Part shown: piece after piece, positions 24,877-33,641 of the stretch | Position numbering within the stretch: the first letter of the stretch is position 1 | How the letters are laid out: each line of letters starts with the position of its first letter | Assembly (NCBI GenBank): GCA_963205115.1 | Contig: CAUJHV010000050.1 | Span: 21,076 to 85,075, forward strand | DNA length: 64,000 nt | Direction: 5' to 3' | Origin: Pseudomonadota bacterium | Lineage (GTDB): Bacteria > Pseudomonadota > Gammaproteobacteria > Burkholderiales > Burkholderiaceae_C | Position numbers and translations under genes: made by a program | Notes under the pieces: generated by a model | What the model saw: the letters and a program-made list of their open reading frames with translations, nothing else | What the model was told of the DNA's origin: nothing | Databases searched by the model: none

Positions 24877-26589
24877 TCAGAACGCGTACTTCATCACCAC
24901 CGAGAGCTGGTCACGGTCGGTCGCCAGGCGGGAGGTTTTCGAGTCCAGCGACGCCGAGCCCGCATAGCCCAGGTAGGTCAGGCCCACCGAGAAATTGCTC
25001 GCACGGGTGAAGGTAGCTCCCAAGCTGTAGCGCTCATCGCCCTCACCGCCCACGCCTCCGAGCAGGCTGCGCCCCATCAGCTGCTTCGAGTATGCAATGG
25101 GCACAGTCAAATCCCAGCCATCAAACACGCCAGGATAGCCGAGCACCAGGGTGGCGGAAAAGGCCAACCCCTCGTCGGTCTTGAAGTTCAGCTTGTCGCT
25201 GGCCGTGAAGCCGAACGCCGCTGGGAATGCCTCCGCGCCAACGGCCTTGCGGGCCTCGACGTTGCTGACCTTGACATACGAGAACTCACCCAGCAACTGC
25301 ATGGAGTCCGCCACTGGCGAGCGACCAACGTTGTAGAAGGCGTTGACGTTGAACTGGGTGATGTCAGCGCGCGTGGGCGTGGCGATCGTCGCACCCGTAG
25401 CCGGATTGACCAGAGCATCGATCAGTACCGGGGCGCCCTGCTTGTGCGAGATCTCCCCACCCATCTGCACCGCACCAAAGGTCGTGCTGGCCGTCAGGCC
25501 GAGCAGCTTGATGTTGTCGAAATAGCGGACGCGATAGCTGCCGTTGCCGATCTGTGTAATGCCGCCAAACGCCGCTTGCAGCGATGCCGGAATTGCTGTT
25601 CCAGGCGTGAAGGCATTGATCTCCGGCAGCGGAGTGCGGTCGTGGTAGTTCAGGTAGTAAGCGCCCAGCTCGGTCTCTTCGGTCACACGGAACCGCGTGC
25701 CCAGTCCCCACTGGCCGGTCTTGGACGGGGTGATGTCCGAGCCCCGCGCACCAAATGAACAGCCACTGAAGCCCGAAAACACGGTGCCCACCGCTGGGAT
25801 GGTGCTGTACGGCCCCAGGCAGCTGCCTCCTGGACCGACTCCGTCCGAGGTGCTCATGAACGATCCGGGAGCCGCCGCCAGCGTCGGGTGCCAGTTGAAC
25901 TGCGCCTGGGCGAGCACGGACCAGCGCGAATTGACTTCGAGGGTGGCAGAAATCTGGTCCTCAGGCAGCAACTGATCCTTGGTCTCGGTGCCGGGCACGC
26001 CGGTCTTGGTGCCGTCTGCCGGCCCCTGGGCCAGCGAGATGCCCGGGAAGAAAAGCGCCTCCCCCCATGACACCACGTGCCGGCCGGCACGCACCGTCAT
26101 CCGTCCGGCTGCCCCCGCGTCGAACGAGGTGTAGCCGTAAGCATCGAGTACCCGGCTGTAGCCGCCGTGATAGCGCCTCGCCTCTGCGGTGAACTCGTCG
26201 TAGGGCGCTGGGTGATTCACCTTGTTGGGGTTGTTCGCCGCACCGTTGTTGTCGTTCTTGCCGTGGTAGACGTCGTCGTAGAAGCTGCTGGCGGAGAGCA
26301 CCAGGCCGTGGTCCCCCTTGGCCAGCTTGGTGTCTAGCAACAGGCCCAGACGATTGGCGGTAAATGCCCCCTTCTTGAAGTCGTTGTTGCCGTCGTTGCT
26401 GCCAGCGTTGCCTGCCAATACCGGGTCGGCCGATTTCATGCGCTGCGACAGGGTGTAGGTGCCCATCAGCCGCCAATCGAGCTTGAGGCCATCGCCAAAT
26501 TCGATGGCCTCGCCCGCCGAGGCGCCGCCACCCAGCAGGGCGGCCAGCACGGCCAGCGCGACAGGCTTGAGTTGGATGTCTTTCTTCAT
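24877..26589 (-). CDS. DUF1302 outer-membrane beta-barrel-like protein
   Basis: 570 residues with a signal peptide (MKKDIQ, hydrophobic core, cleavage near GASAG) and a body rich in alternating aromatic/polar strands ending in an aromatic residue (VVMKYAF), as expected for an outer-membrane barrel. It matches DUF1302, which is regularly paired with DUF1329 in degraders of steroids and other hydrophobic compounds, probably as an uptake channel. The DUF1329 gene is 36 bp upstream on the same strand. A strong terminator follows. Confidence 0.85.
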   Translation of the reverse strand: MKKDIQLKPVALAVLAALLGGGASAGEAIEFGDGLKLDWRLMGTYTLSQRMKSADPVLAGNAGSNDGNNDFKKGAFTANRLGLLLDTKLAKGDHGLVLSASSFYDDVYHGKNDNNGAANNPNKVNHPAPYDEFTAEARRYHGGYSRVLDAYGYTSFDAGAAGRMTVRAGRHVVSWGEALFFPGISLAQGPADGTKTGVPGTETKDQLLPEDQISATLEVNSRWSVLAQAQFNWHPTLAAAPGSFMSTSDGVGPGGSCLGPYSTIPAVGTVFSGFSGCSFGARGSDITPSKTGQWGLGTRFRVTEETELGAYYLNYHDRTPLPEINAFTPGTAIPASLQAAFGGITQIGNGSYRVRYFDNIKLLGLTASTTFGAVQMGGEISHKQGAPVLIDALVNPATGATIATPTRADITQFNVNAFYNVGRSPVADSMQLLGEFSYVKVSNVEARKAVGAEAFPAAFGFTASDKLNFKTDEGLAFSATLVLGYPGVFDGWDLTVPIAYSKQLMGRSLLGGVGGEGDERYSLGATFTRASNFSVGLTYLGYAGSASLDSKTSRLATDRDQLSVVMKYAF

Positions 26590-26625
26590 GGGAATGTCTC
26601 CTCGATGCGCGTTGCGCTTGCGGTA

Positions 26626-28002
26626 TCAGTTGCCGGCCGTGCGAGCCGCCTCGGGGGTGAACATGGACTCCTTGAGGTCGCCCTTGTTCAGCAACGGCCC
26701 GACGGGACGTTCCTGGAACAGGTTGTAGCCGATGTAGCCCCCCGAGTTCATGTCGTGATAGAAGCTCGTGCCGGCGTGCCAGGCCTGCGTATCGAAGGAG
26801 TAGTAGTAGTTGATGAAAGCGTGCTGCCAGAGTTGGCCGCGGCCATCGTAGAGGTCGGACGCGACAGCGTGGCCGGTGTCCTCGTCCAGGAACATCACGC
26901 GCTTGGCATAGAGGTGGCGGAAGCCCTCCTTCAACGTGCCTTCGAGCACCCAGACCCGGCGCAACTCATAGCGCATGTAGTCGGGGTTGGCGTGGCCGGG
27001 TTTGACCAGGTCCGCGTACTTGATGTTGGGCTGGTGGATCTTGAAGGCGTTGGCCGGCACGTACATCTCGCGCTTGCCAAGCGATTTCCAGTTGTAGCGC
27101 TCGGGCGAACCGTTGAAGAGACGGTCGGAGTCGATCGTCATCTTGTTGCTGGTGCCGTTCATCGGCTGGTCAAAGCCGAACTCGGGCACCTGGCGTACGC
27201 GCCGCGTGCCGGGGTCGTAACTCCACGCCAGGCGCTTGCCCTTGGCAAAGTTCAGCGGCTCGGCCGATACACTCACGTTGCCCTTCTCTCGCTCGGGCGC
27301 CAGCACCCGGTTCATCGAGCGCGCCATGACGCCCTCGACCGGCTGGCCACGCAGGGCCGGATCGTTGGTCAGATCCAGGCTGCGGTTGTGCGCACGGCCC
27401 CAGGCGATGCTGCCGTCACCCAGCACGTTGGCGAAGTCACGGATGGTCTCTTCGTTGTAAGCGCGCGCGGGCAACAGGTTGTTCCACAGCAGCTCGATGC
27501 CGTCCTTCGGGAACGGGAAGGCAATGCCTCCCTTGCTGGCCTTGATGCCCAGCCCGTCATCCACGACCTCGGCCTCCAGCGCATTTTTCTTCACGACTGC
27601 ACAGACCGAGTCCGAGTAGCGGAAGTCGCGATGGCCGGGGTAGACCGGGATGCGGAAGGTCTTCGGGAACTTGGCCAGCATCGCCTTCTGGCCCTCGCTC
27701 AGGCGTGCGGTGTACTGCGCCGCGTTCTCGGCAGTGATCGTCAGAATTGGCTTCTCGGCGGCATACGGGTCGGGCTGGAACTGGCCTGAATGCAGCTTGA
27801 AGTTCACACCGGGTGGCACACCCAGCCACTTGCCAACGTACTCGGGTACGCCTGTGGCGGAACCGGCCTTCTCGGCGCCGGTGCAGGTCAGATCCTTGCC
27901 GAGCTTCTCGGCCTCGGCAGCCGGCACCTTGGCCAGCGCGGGTCCGGCCAGCAACAGGCCCACCGCCAGGGCGATCGGTGCATGGGTCATCGCGATCTTC
28001 AT
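26626..28002 (-). CDS. DUF1329 periplasmic/outer-membrane-associated protein
   Basis: 458 residues with a signal peptide (MKIAMTHAP, hydrophobic core, cleavage after PALA) and the DUF1329 body, related to LolB-type lipoprotein-sorting folds. DUF1329 and DUF1302 proteins occur as a pair and probably pass hydrophobic substrate from the outer membrane into the periplasm. The ATG at 28002 has AAGGAG 6 bp upstream; the frame stays open further upstream but without conserved content. Two regulon boxes lie 90-160 bp upstream. Confidence 0.85.
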   Translation of the reverse strand: MKIAMTHAPIALAVGLLLAGPALAKVPAAEAEKLGKDLTCTGAEKAGSATGVPEYVGKWLGVPPGVNFKLHSGQFQPDPYAAEKPILTITAENAAQYTARLSEGQKAMLAKFPKTFRIPVYPGHRDFRYSDSVCAVVKKNALEAEVVDDGLGIKASKGGIAFPFPKDGIELLWNNLLPARAYNEETIRDFANVLGDGSIAWGRAHNRSLDLTNDPALRGQPVEGVMARSMNRVLAPEREKGNVSVSAEPLNFAKGKRLAWSYDPGTRRVRQVPEFGFDQPMNGTSNKMTIDSDRLFNGSPERYNWKSLGKREMYVPANAFKIHQPNIKYADLVKPGHANPDYMRYELRRVWVLEGTLKEGFRHLYAKRVMFLDEDTGHAVASDLYDGRGQLWQHAFINYYYSFDTQAWHAGTSFYHDMNSGGYIGYNLFQERPVGPLLNKGDLKESMFTPEAARTAGN

Positions 28003-28091
28003 CAATGTCTCCTTCCACGAGGAAATGCGTACACGGGCGCCACGCTCAGGTGGCTTGCGATCCGGACCGGAGAGGATCGACGCAATGCACC

Positions 28092-28111
28092 CTCCGTCCT
28101 TTTCGACGCTC
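28092..28111. promoter_or_regulatory. Second, weaker regulon box upstream of DUF1329
   Basis: CTCCGTCC-TTTT-CGACGCTC. The core CGTCC-N4-CGACG is kept, but no -10-like hexamer is at the usual distance. It lies about 48 bp downstream of the main box and could be an auxiliary site at the transcript start. Confidence 0.42.
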
Positions 28112-28139
28112 GCATTGTTTGACCGCGCCCCCTTTTCTC

Positions 28140-28159
28140 CATCGTCTGATGAGACTAGG
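28140..28159. promoter_or_regulatory. Steroid-regulon box, upstream of DUF1329-DUF1302
   Basis: CATCGTCT-GATG-AGACTAGG. Toward the minus-strand DUF1329 gene the AGACG arm is followed after exactly 23 bp by AACAAT (28119-28114), the same hexamer and spacing as upstream of the Rieske oxygenase gene. Confidence 0.6.
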
Positions 28160-28208
28160 CGCAGACCCCCAAGCGAGCGTTCAGAAGCTGTGTGCTGGCG
28201 CTGCAGCG

Positions 28209-28235
28209 GCAAAGCCCCTGCAGGAGGGGCTTTGC
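28209..28235 (-). terminator. Hairpin terminator after the long side-chain degradation operon
   Basis: A perfect 10-bp stem GCAAAGCCCC/GGGGCTTTGC with a 7-nt loop lies 55 bp beyond the CoA-ligase stop (28290). The T-run is within the stem end rather than after it, so the strength is uncertain, but the position at the end of the operon fits. Confidence 0.6.
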
Positions 28236-28289
28236 TGGATGAGATCAGACGGCACGGACAGGACTTTCCCGCCGCGGCCGTGGTCGCGC

Positions 28290-30089
28290 TCAGGGCCTGA
28301 GGTACTCGCGCTTCAAGGCAGTCTTGAGCAGCTTGCCGGCCGGGTTGCGCGGCAGCGGTTCGTGGCGCAGGTGCACGTCGGCAGGCACCTTGTAGGCGGC
28401 CAGGCGTGTGGCCACGTGCGTGCGAACCTCTTCGGACGTCAGGTGGACCCCGTCGGCCATTGCGCATACGGCCACGACAGCCTCGCCGGTGAGCTCATCC
28501 GGCCGCGCAAACACCGCCGCCTCAAGGATACCGGGGTGGTGCAGCAGACAGGACTCCACCTCCAGTGCAGCGATTTTCTCGCCGTGCCGGTTGATGACGT
28601 CCTTGAGCCGGTCGACGATGTGCACATAGCCGTCCGCATCGATGCGGCCGATGTCCCCGGTGTGGAACCAGCCGCCGCGCATCGCCCGCGCAGTCGCCTC
28701 AGGCTGACTCCAGTAGCCTTCCATCACCGTGACGCCGCGCATGCGCAACTCACCCACCTCACCGGTGGGCAGCGGTGTGCCGTCACTGTCGAAGGCCGCC
28801 ATCTCGACGATGGGCGAGATCAGCCCCGAGGCCGTCGGCCGGTGCCGGAACAGCCGCCCCGAACAGGCCGAGCCCACGCCGTTGGTTTCGGTCAGTCCGA
28901 ATCCCACACCCGACATCGAGTCCCCGCGGCGCACCAGCACTTCGTCGATCAGTCGCTGCGGCAGCCCCGCCCCGCCGAAGCCCAGCGCCGCGAGCGTGCC
29001 TGTGAACGCGGGGTCGTCGAATCCGGGCTGCGCGAGCAGCTGCGCCACCATCGCCGGCGCCCCGTTGAACTGCGTGACCTGCTCATCGCGGATCAGCGCC
29101 AGTGCGCGCGCCGGATCCCAGCGCGGCAGAAACACCAGGCGCCGACCGTGGCGGAGGGACGTGAGCAGCTGGGCGTGCAGTCCACTGACGTGAAAGAGCG
29201 GCACGGCCGTGAGGGTGGTGGGCTGCAAGCCGCGCGCCATCATCGCCGCGACGAGGTCCGGCGAGGTCATCGCCGAAACGGCACCGATGTAGTCAATGTT
29301 GAACAGCGCCTGGCACACCGCACGCTGGCTGGACAGCACGCCCTTGGCCTGGCTGCTGGCCCCAGAGGTGAAAAGGATCAGTGCTGCATCGTCAGGCTGC
29401 AGGCTCGGCGGAACGTAGGCCGGCCCGCCAGGCGCGATCAGCGCCGGCCAATCCAGCCCCGCCGGTGCGTCGGCTGCCGCCGCGTCCGCCACGATGGCCC
29501 GGCAACCCAGGGCGCCCAGGTCATCGGCCACCCGCGCATGGCGGTCGGCGTCGCAGAGCAGCCAGGTCGGCGTGAGATCGCGCAGGTTGGCCAGCAGCTC
29601 ATCACGCAGGCCAAAACTGTTGAGTGGCGCGGGCACCGCACCGAGCAGCGCCACGGCGACAAAGGCCACCGCCCACTCGGGGCGGTTGCGCATCGCGATG
29701 GCAATGCGCTCGCCTGGGCGCACTCCGAGCTCTTGCTGCAGCCGTCCGGCCAGCGCATCGGCCGCTGCGAAGAAGCGCTCGCAGCTCCAGCGCTCGCCTT
29801 CGTGAACGATGAACTCCTTGCCGGCATGGGCCCGGCCGGCGTTGAGCAGCTCGGGCAGGGTCGCAAACGCATTCTTGTAGGCGTTCAGCGTCTGGCCACC
29901 GCGTTGCAGTGGCTGCAGCTCGAAGGGTGCCCCGGCAGCGGTCAGGCGGACGCGGCACTCGGCGGCCAGCATTGGCAGGTCGGGCGGGCTGACGGCGGGG
30001 CCCGGGGAAGCCGCGGTGGCCGGGTGAGCGCTTGGGGTAGCGGCCGCTTGTCGAGGTGTATCCATGGGGTCGCTCATGCGCTGGTTCAT
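28290..30089 (-). CDS. AMP-forming acyl-CoA ligase (steroid side-chain CoA ligase candidate)
   Basis: A 599-residue ANL-superfamily ligase. The P-loop reads FTSGASSQAKG, a degenerate form of SGTTGxPKG; GFGLTETNG is the A5 region, GWFHTGDIG the A7 region, and the A10 lysine is in NPAGKLLK. The N-terminal 40 residues are a low-complexity Ala/Pro stretch. It is the last gene of the operon, next to two acyl-CoA dehydrogenase genes, so it probably activates a steroid side-chain carboxylate before dehydrogenation. Which acid (C24, C22 or C27) cannot be told. Confidence 0.82.
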   Translation of the reverse strand: MNQRMSDPMDTPRQAAATPSAHPATAASPGPAVSPPDLPMLAAECRVRLTAAGAPFELQPLQRGGQTLNAYKNAFATLPELLNAGRAHAGKEFIVHEGERWSCERFFAAADALAGRLQQELGVRPGERIAIAMRNRPEWAVAFVAVALLGAVPAPLNSFGLRDELLANLRDLTPTWLLCDADRHARVADDLGALGCRAIVADAAAADAPAGLDWPALIAPGGPAYVPPSLQPDDAALILFTSGASSQAKGVLSSQRAVCQALFNIDYIGAVSAMTSPDLVAAMMARGLQPTTLTAVPLFHVSGLHAQLLTSLRHGRRLVFLPRWDPARALALIRDEQVTQFNGAPAMVAQLLAQPGFDDPAFTGTLAALGFGGAGLPQRLIDEVLVRRGDSMSGVGFGLTETNGVGSACSGRLFRHRPTASGLISPIVEMAAFDSDGTPLPTGEVGELRMRGVTVMEGYWSQPEATARAMRGGWFHTGDIGRIDADGYVHIVDRLKDVINRHGEKIAALEVESCLLHHPGILEAAVFARPDELTGEAVVAVCAMADGVHLTSEEVRTHVATRLAAYKVPADVHLRHEPLPRNPAGKLLKTALKREYLRP

Positions 30090-30093
30090 GGGG

Positions 30094-31272
30094 TCAAAGT
30101 CCTTTCAGGCGAGCATAGCGGTCGACATGGAAGCGTGCGTCACCCAGGCTGGCCTGAAGCACACGGGCGCGCTTGAGGAACAGGCCCAGGTCGAACTCGT
30201 CCGTCACGCCGATGCCGCCGTGCAGCTGCACCGCCTCGTTCAAGGCCCGCACGCAGAGGTCGGAGCAGCGGGCCTTGGCCAGGCTGGCCAGCAGCGGCAG
30301 GTCCGGGCTGTCGGCATCGATGGCCGACAGGGCTGCGCGCACCGCACTGTCGAACAGCTCGATCTCGCAGTACAGCCGAGCGACCCGGTGCTGCAGGGCC
30401 TGGAAGGAGCCGATCGGCACATCGAACTGCACACGCTCCTTGAGGTAGGCCACCGTGCGTTCGAAGGCCTCGCGCACCACGCCCAGTCCCTCGGCAGCCA
30501 GGCAAATGCGTGCACGGTCCAGCGCTGCGTCCAGCGCCCGTCGGGCAGCCGGTCCGCGCACCAGCAGCGCATCGTCGGCCACGCGCACACCTTGCAGACG
30601 CACGCGGGCGTAATTGCGGCTGTCGACCAGGTGCGTGGCCTGCATGCTCACACCGGGGCGGGCGGTGCCGACCACGAACAGGGCCAAATCTGCATCGATG
30701 GCGTCCTCCGCGCCCGTGCCCACCGCCTCAGGGACGTGATTTTCCCCAGTGCGCGCGACGATGATCAGCTGCTGGGACCCCAGGCCATCAAGGATGAAGC
30801 ACTTCTCGCCATCGAGCACCCAGCCGCCCACTTCGCGCCGGGCCAGTGTGGCCGGCGCAACCAGGGCGACGCGGTCATGCCCACGCGACTCGTCCACCGC
30901 CAGCGCGGCACGGTCCTGGCCGGAGATCCAGCCGGGCAGCCAGCGGGCGATGGCCACGTCGTTGCCGCTGCGCAGCAGCAACTCGCTGCACAGCAGGTTT
31001 GACAGCAGCGGCAGCGCCGACAGGTGTCGGCCGACCTGTTCGAAGACGGCCCCCAGTCCCGCGTAGCCCACCGCCAGGCCGCCCTGCGACTCCGGGACCA
31101 CCGCAGCGGTCCAGCCCAGGTCGATCACCTGTTGCCACACGTAGGCGTCGAAGCCCAGCGGTGCCGCTCCATCACGCAGGGCGCGCTGCGCGGCGACGGG
31201 CGCGCGCTGGCTCAGGAAGTCGCGCGCGCTGTCGGCCAGCTGCCGTTGTTCGTCATTCAACAGGAAAGTCAT
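30094..31272 (-). CDS. Acyl-CoA dehydrogenase, beta-type subunit (side-chain degradation)
   Basis: 392 residues of the acyl-CoA dehydrogenase fold, from the ATG at 31272 with a GGAG site. The C-terminal FAD-contact motif GGTxEIQ is not present; it ends in LHGGIGVTDEFDLGLFLKRARV. The neighbouring 400-residue paralogue has the motif. Steroid side-chain dehydrogenases (ChsE1-ChsE2, Scd1A-Scd1B) are alpha2beta2 heterotetramers of one canonical and one divergent subunit, and this pair fits that design. It introduces a double bond into the steroid acyl-CoA side chain. Confidence 0.82.
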   Translation of the reverse strand: MTFLLNDEQRQLADSARDFLSQRAPVAAQRALRDGAAPLGFDAYVWQQVIDLGWTAAVVPESQGGLAVGYAGLGAVFEQVGRHLSALPLLSNLLCSELLLRSGNDVAIARWLPGWISGQDRAALAVDESRGHDRVALVAPATLARREVGGWVLDGEKCFILDGLGSQQLIIVARTGENHVPEAVGTGAEDAIDADLALFVVGTARPGVSMQATHLVDSRNYARVRLQGVRVADDALLVRGPAARRALDAALDRARICLAAEGLGVVREAFERTVAYLKERVQFDVPIGSFQALQHRVARLYCEIELFDSAVRAALSAIDADSPDLPLLASLAKARCSDLCVRALNEAVQLHGGIGVTDEFDLGLFLKRARVLQASLGDARFHVDRYARLKGL

Positions 31273-31291
31273 GGTTCTCACGCTCCGTGCC

Positions 31292-32494
31292 TCAGCCCGG
31301 CAGGCCCAGCACGCGCTTGGCAATGATGTTGAGCTGCACCTCGGAGGTGCCGCCGCCGATGGTGTAGGCCTTGGTGTTCAGCCAGGCGCGGCAGACCGCC
31401 TGCTCGTCGGCACTGAACTCGTCACCTTCCCAGCCCAGGCCACGCAGGCCCATGAGTTGCTCCAGCAGTTCGTACTTGGCCACTTCCTGCTCGGTCTGCA
31501 CCAGCTTCATGATGGCCGCCAGGCCACTGACGTCCTGTCGCGCCAGAGCCTGCTCCTTGAGCCGCTGGCTGGTCAGCGCAAAGGCCTGAGCATCCATCAG
31601 GGTGGTGGCAAGGCGTTCGCGCAGCACCGCATCACGCAGCCCGCCGTCCGCGTCGTACAGGTACTGCCGACCCAGGGCCAGCGCGTCGTGCGAGGGCGCG
31701 CCGCCTTCGGCGAACTTGCCCATTGCGGCACGCTCATGCTGTAGCAGCTTCTTGGCCACTGCCCAGCCCTGGCCTGGCTGCCCCACCAGGTTGCGCAGCG
31801 GCACGCGCACGTTGTCGAAGAAGACCTGGCAGAAGCTGGACTTGCCGCCGATCAGCTCGATGGGCTTGACCGTCACGCCCGGATCGGCCATGTCGATCAT
31901 CACGAAGCTGATGCCCTCTTGCTTGCGCCCGGTGTTGTCGGTGCGCACCAGGGCGTACATCCAGTCGGCCTTGTCGCCATCGGAGGTCCAGATCTTGGCG
32001 CCGTTGACGAGGTAGTGCGTCCCGCCCTCGTCGAGCCGGGCGGATGTCTTGAGGCTGGCCAGGTCGGAGCCCGCATTGGGCTCGGAGAAGCCCTGGCACC
32101 AGCGGCGCTCTCCTCGCATCATGGGGGGCAGGTGCTCGAGCTTCTGCGCTGACGTGCCTACCTCCAGCAGCACCGGCCCGAGCATCCAGACACCCAGGTT
32201 GTACTGGGGCTGGCGGCAGCCCAGGCGGGCCATTTCTTGCTCGAAGACACGTTCCTGCTTCGGGCTCAGGCCTGCTCCGCCAAACTCCTTCGGCCAGCCC
32301 GGCGCAAAGTAGCCGCGTTCCCGGCAGCGCTCGAACCACAGGCGCTGCTCCTCGAACGCAAACGTCAAGCGCGAGCCGCCCCAGACCATCTCGTCAGCCA
32401 CGATGGGAGTGCGCAGGCGCGGCGGGCAGTTGGCTTCCAGCCACTGCGCCAGCTCGGCGCGGAAGGTGTCAAGGTCGTTCAATCGGGACTCCAC
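31292..32494 (-). CDS. Acyl-CoA dehydrogenase, alpha-type subunit (side-chain degradation)
   Basis: A 400-residue acyl-CoA dehydrogenase with the FAD and substrate motifs WCQGFSEPNAGSDLASLKT and the C-terminal GGGTSEVQLNIIAKRVLGLPG. Probable partner of the 392-residue subunit encoded 19 bp downstream. The start is GTG at 32494; an ATG five bases upstream is out of frame. It lies 12 bp after the metallo-beta-lactamase-fold gene in the long minus-strand operon. Confidence 0.84.
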   Translation of the reverse strand: MESRLNDLDTFRAELAQWLEANCPPRLRTPIVADEMVWGGSRLTFAFEEQRLWFERCRERGYFAPGWPKEFGGAGLSPKQERVFEQEMARLGCRQPQYNLGVWMLGPVLLEVGTSAQKLEHLPPMMRGERRWCQGFSEPNAGSDLASLKTSARLDEGGTHYLVNGAKIWTSDGDKADWMYALVRTDNTGRKQEGISFVMIDMADPGVTVKPIELIGGKSSFCQVFFDNVRVPLRNLVGQPGQGWAVAKKLLQHERAAMGKFAEGGAPSHDALALGRQYLYDADGGLRDAVLRERLATTLMDAQAFALTSQRLKEQALARQDVSGLAAIMKLVQTEQEVAKYELLEQLMGLRGLGWEGDEFSADEQAVCRAWLNTKAYTIGGGTSEVQLNIIAKRVLGLPG

Positions 32495-32506
32495 AACATC
32501 AGGTCA

Positions 32507-33619
32507 TCAGGTCGCCAGGCTGAAGCGGTGGCAGCCGTCATCATCGAGCACGCGTCGCACTTCACCCTCGTGCCGCAGCCAGGACAGGTGGGCGAGGGTC
32601 TCGCCCAGCGCCATCAACTCGTCGGCGGCATGGCGCAGCCGGGGGAACTGCACCTGCATCAGCTCCAGCGCGGTGGCGGCGCCGCTCCGGGCCAGTTCAG
32701 CGCGCAGCAGCTCGAACTGCTGTCGGTGGTGCGCGCGCAGCTCCTCCACACGGGCATGCAGGCCGCGGAACACCCGCTCATGCGAGGGCAGCACCAGCGT
32801 GTCCGGTGCCAGGCGGTCGAGCCTGTCCAGCGAGGCCAGCCACAGCTGCAGGGGATTGGCCTCGGGCTCGATCGAAGAGACCAGCACGTTGGAGGTGATG
32901 CGCGGCAGCAACTGGTCACCAGAGATCAGGATGCACTCGGCAGTTCGCTCGGACGCGCTGTACAGGCAGGCATGCTCGGGCGAATGCCCCTCGCCGACCA
33001 CCACCTGCCAGTCACGCTCACCGATGCGCAGCCGGTCACCGTCGCGCAGGCGCTGGTAGCTGCCGGGCACCGGCGGCATGAAGGGGTCACGGCGCAACTC
33101 GGCAAACATGGCCTCGACCTGGGCCTCTCCCATACCGGCGCGGCGATAGAAGAGCATGTCGCTGGCCGGCAAGGGGTCCGGAGGCGGGCTGCCCATCAGA
33201 CCACGCATCAGGAAGTACTCACCATGCGTCATGAACATCGGCGCGCCGAAGCGCTCGCCGATCCAGTCCGCGAGGCCGGAGTGGTCGTAGTGCGAGTGGG
33301 TACAGATGAGCCGGCGGATCGGCAGCCCAACCAGATGCCGCTGGGCAATCACTTCCCAGACCTCGCGGCTGCGCCGGGTGTTCAAGCCGGTGTCCACCAA
33401 GGTCCAGCAGTCGCCTTGCGCATCGCGATCACGCAACAGGTAGACGTTGATGTGATCCAGCGCCATCGGCATGGGCTGGCGCAGCCAGAGGATGCCGGCT
33501 GCCACCTCCACCGCAGACAGTCCGTCGGCACTGGGTGGGGTGAAGGGGTACTCCAGCGAAGCCGAGGCGCGCAAGCGCGGCGGGCGCCGCAGCGCCGGCG
33601 GCATATCTGCGTCACTCAT
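32507..33619 (-). CDS. Metallo-beta-lactamase-fold hydrolase
   Basis: A 370-residue protein with the MBL signature THSHYDHSG (HxHxDH), further metal histidines in GEGHSPEHACLY and the ISGDQLLPRIT aspartate. A C-terminal helical extension of about 90 residues begins near LPSHERVF. Start taken as the ATG at 33619, 22 bp after the upstream gene; a GTG ten codons earlier is possible. Its place between a CoA ligase and acyl-CoA dehydrogenases suggests a thioesterase or lactone/ester hydrolase acting on a steroid intermediate, but the reaction is unknown. Confidence 0.78.
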   Translation of the reverse strand: MSDADMPPALRRPPRLRASASLEYPFTPPSADGLSAVEVAAGILWLRQPMPMALDHINVYLLRDRDAQGDCWTLVDTGLNTRRSREVWEVIAQRHLVGLPIRRLICTHSHYDHSGLADWIGERFGAPMFMTHGEYFLMRGLMGSPPPDPLPASDMLFYRRAGMGEAQVEAMFAELRRDPFMPPVPGSYQRLRDGDRLRIGERDWQVVVGEGHSPEHACLYSASERTAECILISGDQLLPRITSNVLVSSIEPEANPLQLWLASLDRLDRLAPDTLVLPSHERVFRGLHARVEELRAHHRQQFELLRAELARSGAATALELMQVQFPRLRHAADELMALGETLAHLSWLRHEGEVRRVLDDDGCHRFSLAT

Positions 33620-33641
33620 GGCGATGTTGTCCCGGCCGATA

